Shown here: in pieces, positions 43,217 through 45,090 of the stretch
Layout: each line of letters begins with the position of its first letter
Numbering within the stretch: position 1 is the first letter of the stretch
Assembly (NCBI GenBank): GCA_015520735.1
Contig: WAPN01000036.1
Location: 1-45,090, forward strand
DNA from: Desulfurococcales archaeon
GTDB taxonomy: Archaea; Thermoproteota; Thermoprotei_A; Sulfolobales; Desulfurococcaceae
Length of the DNA: 45,090 nt
Reading direction: 5' to 3'
Notes under the pieces: generated by a model
What the model saw: only the letters and a program-made list of their open reading frames with translations
Told to the model about the DNA's origin: nothing
Database searches by the model: none
Made by a program: the position numbers and the translations under genes

Positions 43217-44566
43217 CTATGTGCCTGAGTCCGGTGGTGGTAGCGGAGCTCCCGTCTCTTTGAAGAGATTCAGTAGCTGCGGGTATAGCTCGTTCAGTAC
43301 CTTCTGCGGATCTTGTCCCTGGAGGACTATTTGCTTGAACGCTGTTATATATATGCTCTTGAAGTCTCCTGACTTGCTTCCGAGGCTGGGTATCATCGCA
43401 ACGATCGGATTAGGCGCGTTCAGCTGCGCATTCACGCCTTTAATCAGGACCTGTAGTGCTCCAGCGGGGGCCTGGGTCGAGGCTTCCTTCACGGTTGGGA
43501 AGAACCCTGTCTTCTCCAGTACCTTTACCTGTGTTGAGGGCTTTGTCAGATAATCTATAAGTTTCCAGGCCGCCTGGGGATCCGGTGCTCCCTTCGGAAT
43601 TGCTAGTCCAGCCACCACTAGGATGTATCCTCTACCCTTAGGCCCCATCGGTACTGGCACTACTACGAACTGATCGGGCTTCTGCTCTATAGCATCCTTA
43701 ATCCTAGCGGTGTGGTCCCACGCTATCCATACCTCTCCCTTAAGGAGCGGATCGGCCATGGCATCCCACGTGGTGCTCGCTGGGTTGACGTACTGCCATA
43801 GCTCTTTAAGGTAGTTCCACATCTTTATGGCGTCCTGACTATTGAAGTTCTTGACCTGCGCACCCGTGAAGGCCGGGTACAGGTATCCGTGCAGGAACCT
43901 TACAAATAAGCCGTTGGGGCCCGCCGGGAAGCCTAGTAGCTTCTTCCCGGTCTTCTCGTACAGGTTCTTAGCCCATTCCAGAAGTGCCTGGTATGTCCAC
44001 TTGGATGAGCCTGTTATGACGTCTTGCTTGGTCAGACCCTGTGGTAGGTAGTTGAATGCCTCCTTGTTAACTACCATTACGTAGGTGGCGGTCATCCATG
44101 GGATGTAGGCGAGTATTCCGTGTAGATGGGCATACTTCATCAGAACGTCCGGGAACGTTCTCCCTGGGAGTGTGCCGAACTTTGAGAGGTCTGTCAAGTA
44201 GCCCTTGCTGGCCATGAGGTCCAGGTTTCCATGTAGGTCACCTATTAGGCTGATAGTTACTTTACCGGCTTGTTCTTCGCTAGTGATCCTAGTTATCATG
44301 TCGGAGTAAGACATACCGACAAAGCTTACCTTGATACCTGTTTGTTTCTCGAAGTCTGTCAAAAGCGTTCCCTTTACGAATGCCTGTTCTTCTGGTGGTA
44401 CGAGCTGTGTTGAAGCCCATATGATCGATACTGTCTTCTGTTGCTGCGACGCGTAGTAATAGTATCCTACTCCTGCGATTATTGCCGCAATTATGATAAC
44501 GATTATAGCGATTGCGACAGATTTGGAGATTGCTCGAGACATGCGTGGCGTGTATAAGTTATTCAT
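43217..44566 (-). CDS. Extracellular sugar-binding protein of CUT1 ABC transporter
   Basis: A 449-residue solute-binding protein. Residues about 12-36 form an uncleaved or cleaved hydrophobic N-terminal segment (AIAIIVIIIAAIIAGVGYYY). The rest is a family 1-type bilobed binding domain: VSIIWASTQLVPPEEQAFVK, KQTGIKVSFVGMS, ISLIGDLHGNLDLMASKGYL and VPVPMGPKGRGYILVVAGLA are typical. It anchors in the membrane and hands sugars to the permeases. The C-terminus (KETGAPLPPPDSGT) has no second anchor. ATG 44566 follows GAGGTTCAT; ATG 44542 is possible. Confidence 0.87.
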   Translation of the reverse strand: MNNLYTPRMSRAISKSVAIAIIVIIIAAIIAGVGYYYYASQQQKTVSIIWASTQLVPPEEQAFVKGTLLTDFEKQTGIKVSFVGMSYSDMITRITSEEQAGKVTISLIGDLHGNLDLMASKGYLTDLSKFGTLPGRTFPDVLMKYAHLHGILAYIPWMTATYVMVVNKEAFNYLPQGLTKQDVITGSSKWTYQALLEWAKNLYEKTGKKLLGFPAGPNGLFVRFLHGYLYPAFTGAQVKNFNSQDAIKMWNYLKELWQYVNPASTTWDAMADPLLKGEVWIAWDHTARIKDAIEQKPDQFVVVPVPMGPKGRGYILVVAGLAIPKGAPDPQAAWKLIDYLTKPSTQVKVLEKTGFFPTVKEASTQAPAGALQVLIKGVNAQLNAPNPIVAMIPSLGSKSGDFKSIYITAFKQIVLQGQDPQKVLNELYPQLLNLFKETGAPLPPPDSGT

Positions 44567-44890
44567 AATATGAACCTCTTCTCTCCAGATTAGTTGTTTA
44601 TGTATTTTTATAAAATGATATATAAGTTTTACAAGCGTAAAGATTAAAACCTCTCATTTAAGAAAATTATTACAGGCTAATAATAAACATTTAAAGCTAA
44701 TATCATCTATTGATGTAATTATTGGAAAAAATTTATTTATCCCACTACAGTGGTTAAATTCATTTAAACAAATGATTAAATAACATCCGACAATATTATT
44801 ATGCAGTACTTGAACGTAGTACAGTCTGAGTCATCGAAGAATAATCGTAGAAGAAGGCTGTATCAAAAAATTAGTTGGAGTGGGGTTATC
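44567..44890. other. AT-rich gene-free stretch with inverted repeats
   Basis: No convincing gene is seen. Besides the sugar-operon promoter it contains CCACTACAGTGG (44742-44753; five-bp arms, two-base gap) and TCATTTAAACAAATGA (44760-44775; six-bp arms), the latter flanked on both sides by TTAAAT. These are 140-220 bp upstream of the binding-protein start and could be regulator sites for either flanking gene. Confidence 0.4.
44603..44625 (-). promoter_or_regulatory. Sugar operon promoter
   Basis: Minus-strand TTATATATC (about 44625-44617) and TTTATAAAAATAC (about 44615-44603) are two overlapping TATA candidates, 35-60 bp before ATG 44566. They would give a short leader with GGAGAGAAGAGG upstream of the start. 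Confidence 0.45.
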
Positions 44891-45085
44891 TTAATCTTCG
44901 CCAATGTATGCTTGGCCAGGATATATCCCGTTGATTGCCCCATTCCTCGTCATTATTCTCGCGGTGCTACCATCGTATCTGTTCATGAACAGCATTCCCC
45001 TTATCCTTGCGTCGGAGGAGGACAGTATTATCATGTCTACAAGGTATGTTTTCCCGTTGATCGTTATCTTTATATCGTTGCCCAT
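44891..45085 (-). CDS. Small hypothetical protein, possibly continuing beyond the window
   Basis: A 64-residue reading frame starting at ATG 45085, with regular strands (DIKITINGKTYLVDMIILSS, then TARIMTRNGAINGIYPGQAY). It has the look of a small beta-barrel or ubiquitin-like fold, but no family was recognised. The frame stays open to the window edge, five bases further, so the true start may lie outside. The plus strand also has an open frame from 44802 through this region, but its translation is cysteine- and histidine-rich without pattern and looks like a shadow. Confidence 0.45.
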   Translation of the reverse strand: MGNDIKITINGKTYLVDMIILSSSDARIRGMLFMNRYDGSTARIMTRNGAINGIYPGQAYIGED

Positions 45086-45090
45086 GATTA

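Noticed and set aside
44802-45090. Plus-strand frame open to the right edge
   Set aside because: Cys/His-rich translation without pattern and no ribosome binding site; the opposite strand gives a more protein-like sequence, though the edge prevents certainty.

Overview
The window reads as a chromosome segment of a hyperthermophilic crenarchaeon, most likely of the Desulfurococcales. This is inferred from gene content; there is no rRNA in the window to place it. Supporting signs are tightly packed genes with 1-29 bp overlaps, many GTG/TTG starts preceded by GGTG(A)-type ribosome binding sites, AGG/AGA/ATA-rich codon use, TATA-box promoters, and archaeal genes: geranylgeranyl-reductase-like flavoprotein, pyruvoyl SpeD, COG2521 methyltransferase, P3A proton ATPase, archaeal ArgRS, a pdhAFXB-type proline dehydrogenase and an Frh-like hydrogenase. 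No tRNA, rRNA, CRISPR array, insertion sequence or integrase was found.

Layout. 1-2.4 kb: a decayed glycosyltransferase remnant, a GalE-like epimerase and a radical SAM protein. 2.5-9.4 kb: a glycoside-hydrolase-like protein, a SpoIIM/DUF95 membrane protein, a plant-type asparaginase/isoaspartyl peptidase, an unknown gene and a class III aminotransferase. 9.5-15.2 kb: a long ArgRS, divergent from a four-gene flavin/Fe-S amino-acid dehydrogenase complex matching pdhA-pdhF-pdhX-pdhB. 15.1-17.9 kb: speD plus a geranylgeranyl-reductase-like gene behind a palindrome-bearing promoter, then a 468-bp gap and two small unknown genes. 17.9-24.8 kb: an Fe-S protein and partner, then a divergent metal-uptake locus (binding protein, permease, NikR-like regulator, methyltransferase on the minus strand; ATPase on the plus strand), an ion-transporter-superfamily permease and an unknown gene. 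25-26.2 kb: a duplicated MgtE-type cation transporter with a possible seven-residue leader peptide. 26.2-33.9 kb: an ABC exporter-like locus in which a 1678-residue surface protein of about 13 Ig-like repeats lies between the ATPase and the FtsX/MacB-type permease, followed by a PadR regulator. 34.2-36.7 kb: a P-type H+-ATPase. 36.8-39.5 kb: a three-gene FrhAGB-like NiFe hydrogenase. 39.6-44.6 kb: a CUT1 sugar ABC transporter followed by a GH16-fold protein.

Together the genes suggest a peptide- and sugar-using anaerobe. Amino acids would enter catabolism through the aminotransferase, asparaginase and proline dehydrogenase; a soluble NiFe hydrogenase would handle reductant; sugars and metals would enter through ABC transporters; a P-type pump could support the membrane potential. 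The least explained parts are the giant-surface-protein ABC locus, the two mirror-image promoters with CCCCCGGGGGG elements beside speD (one facing a gene-free stretch), and the symmetric operator-like sites of the metal locus.
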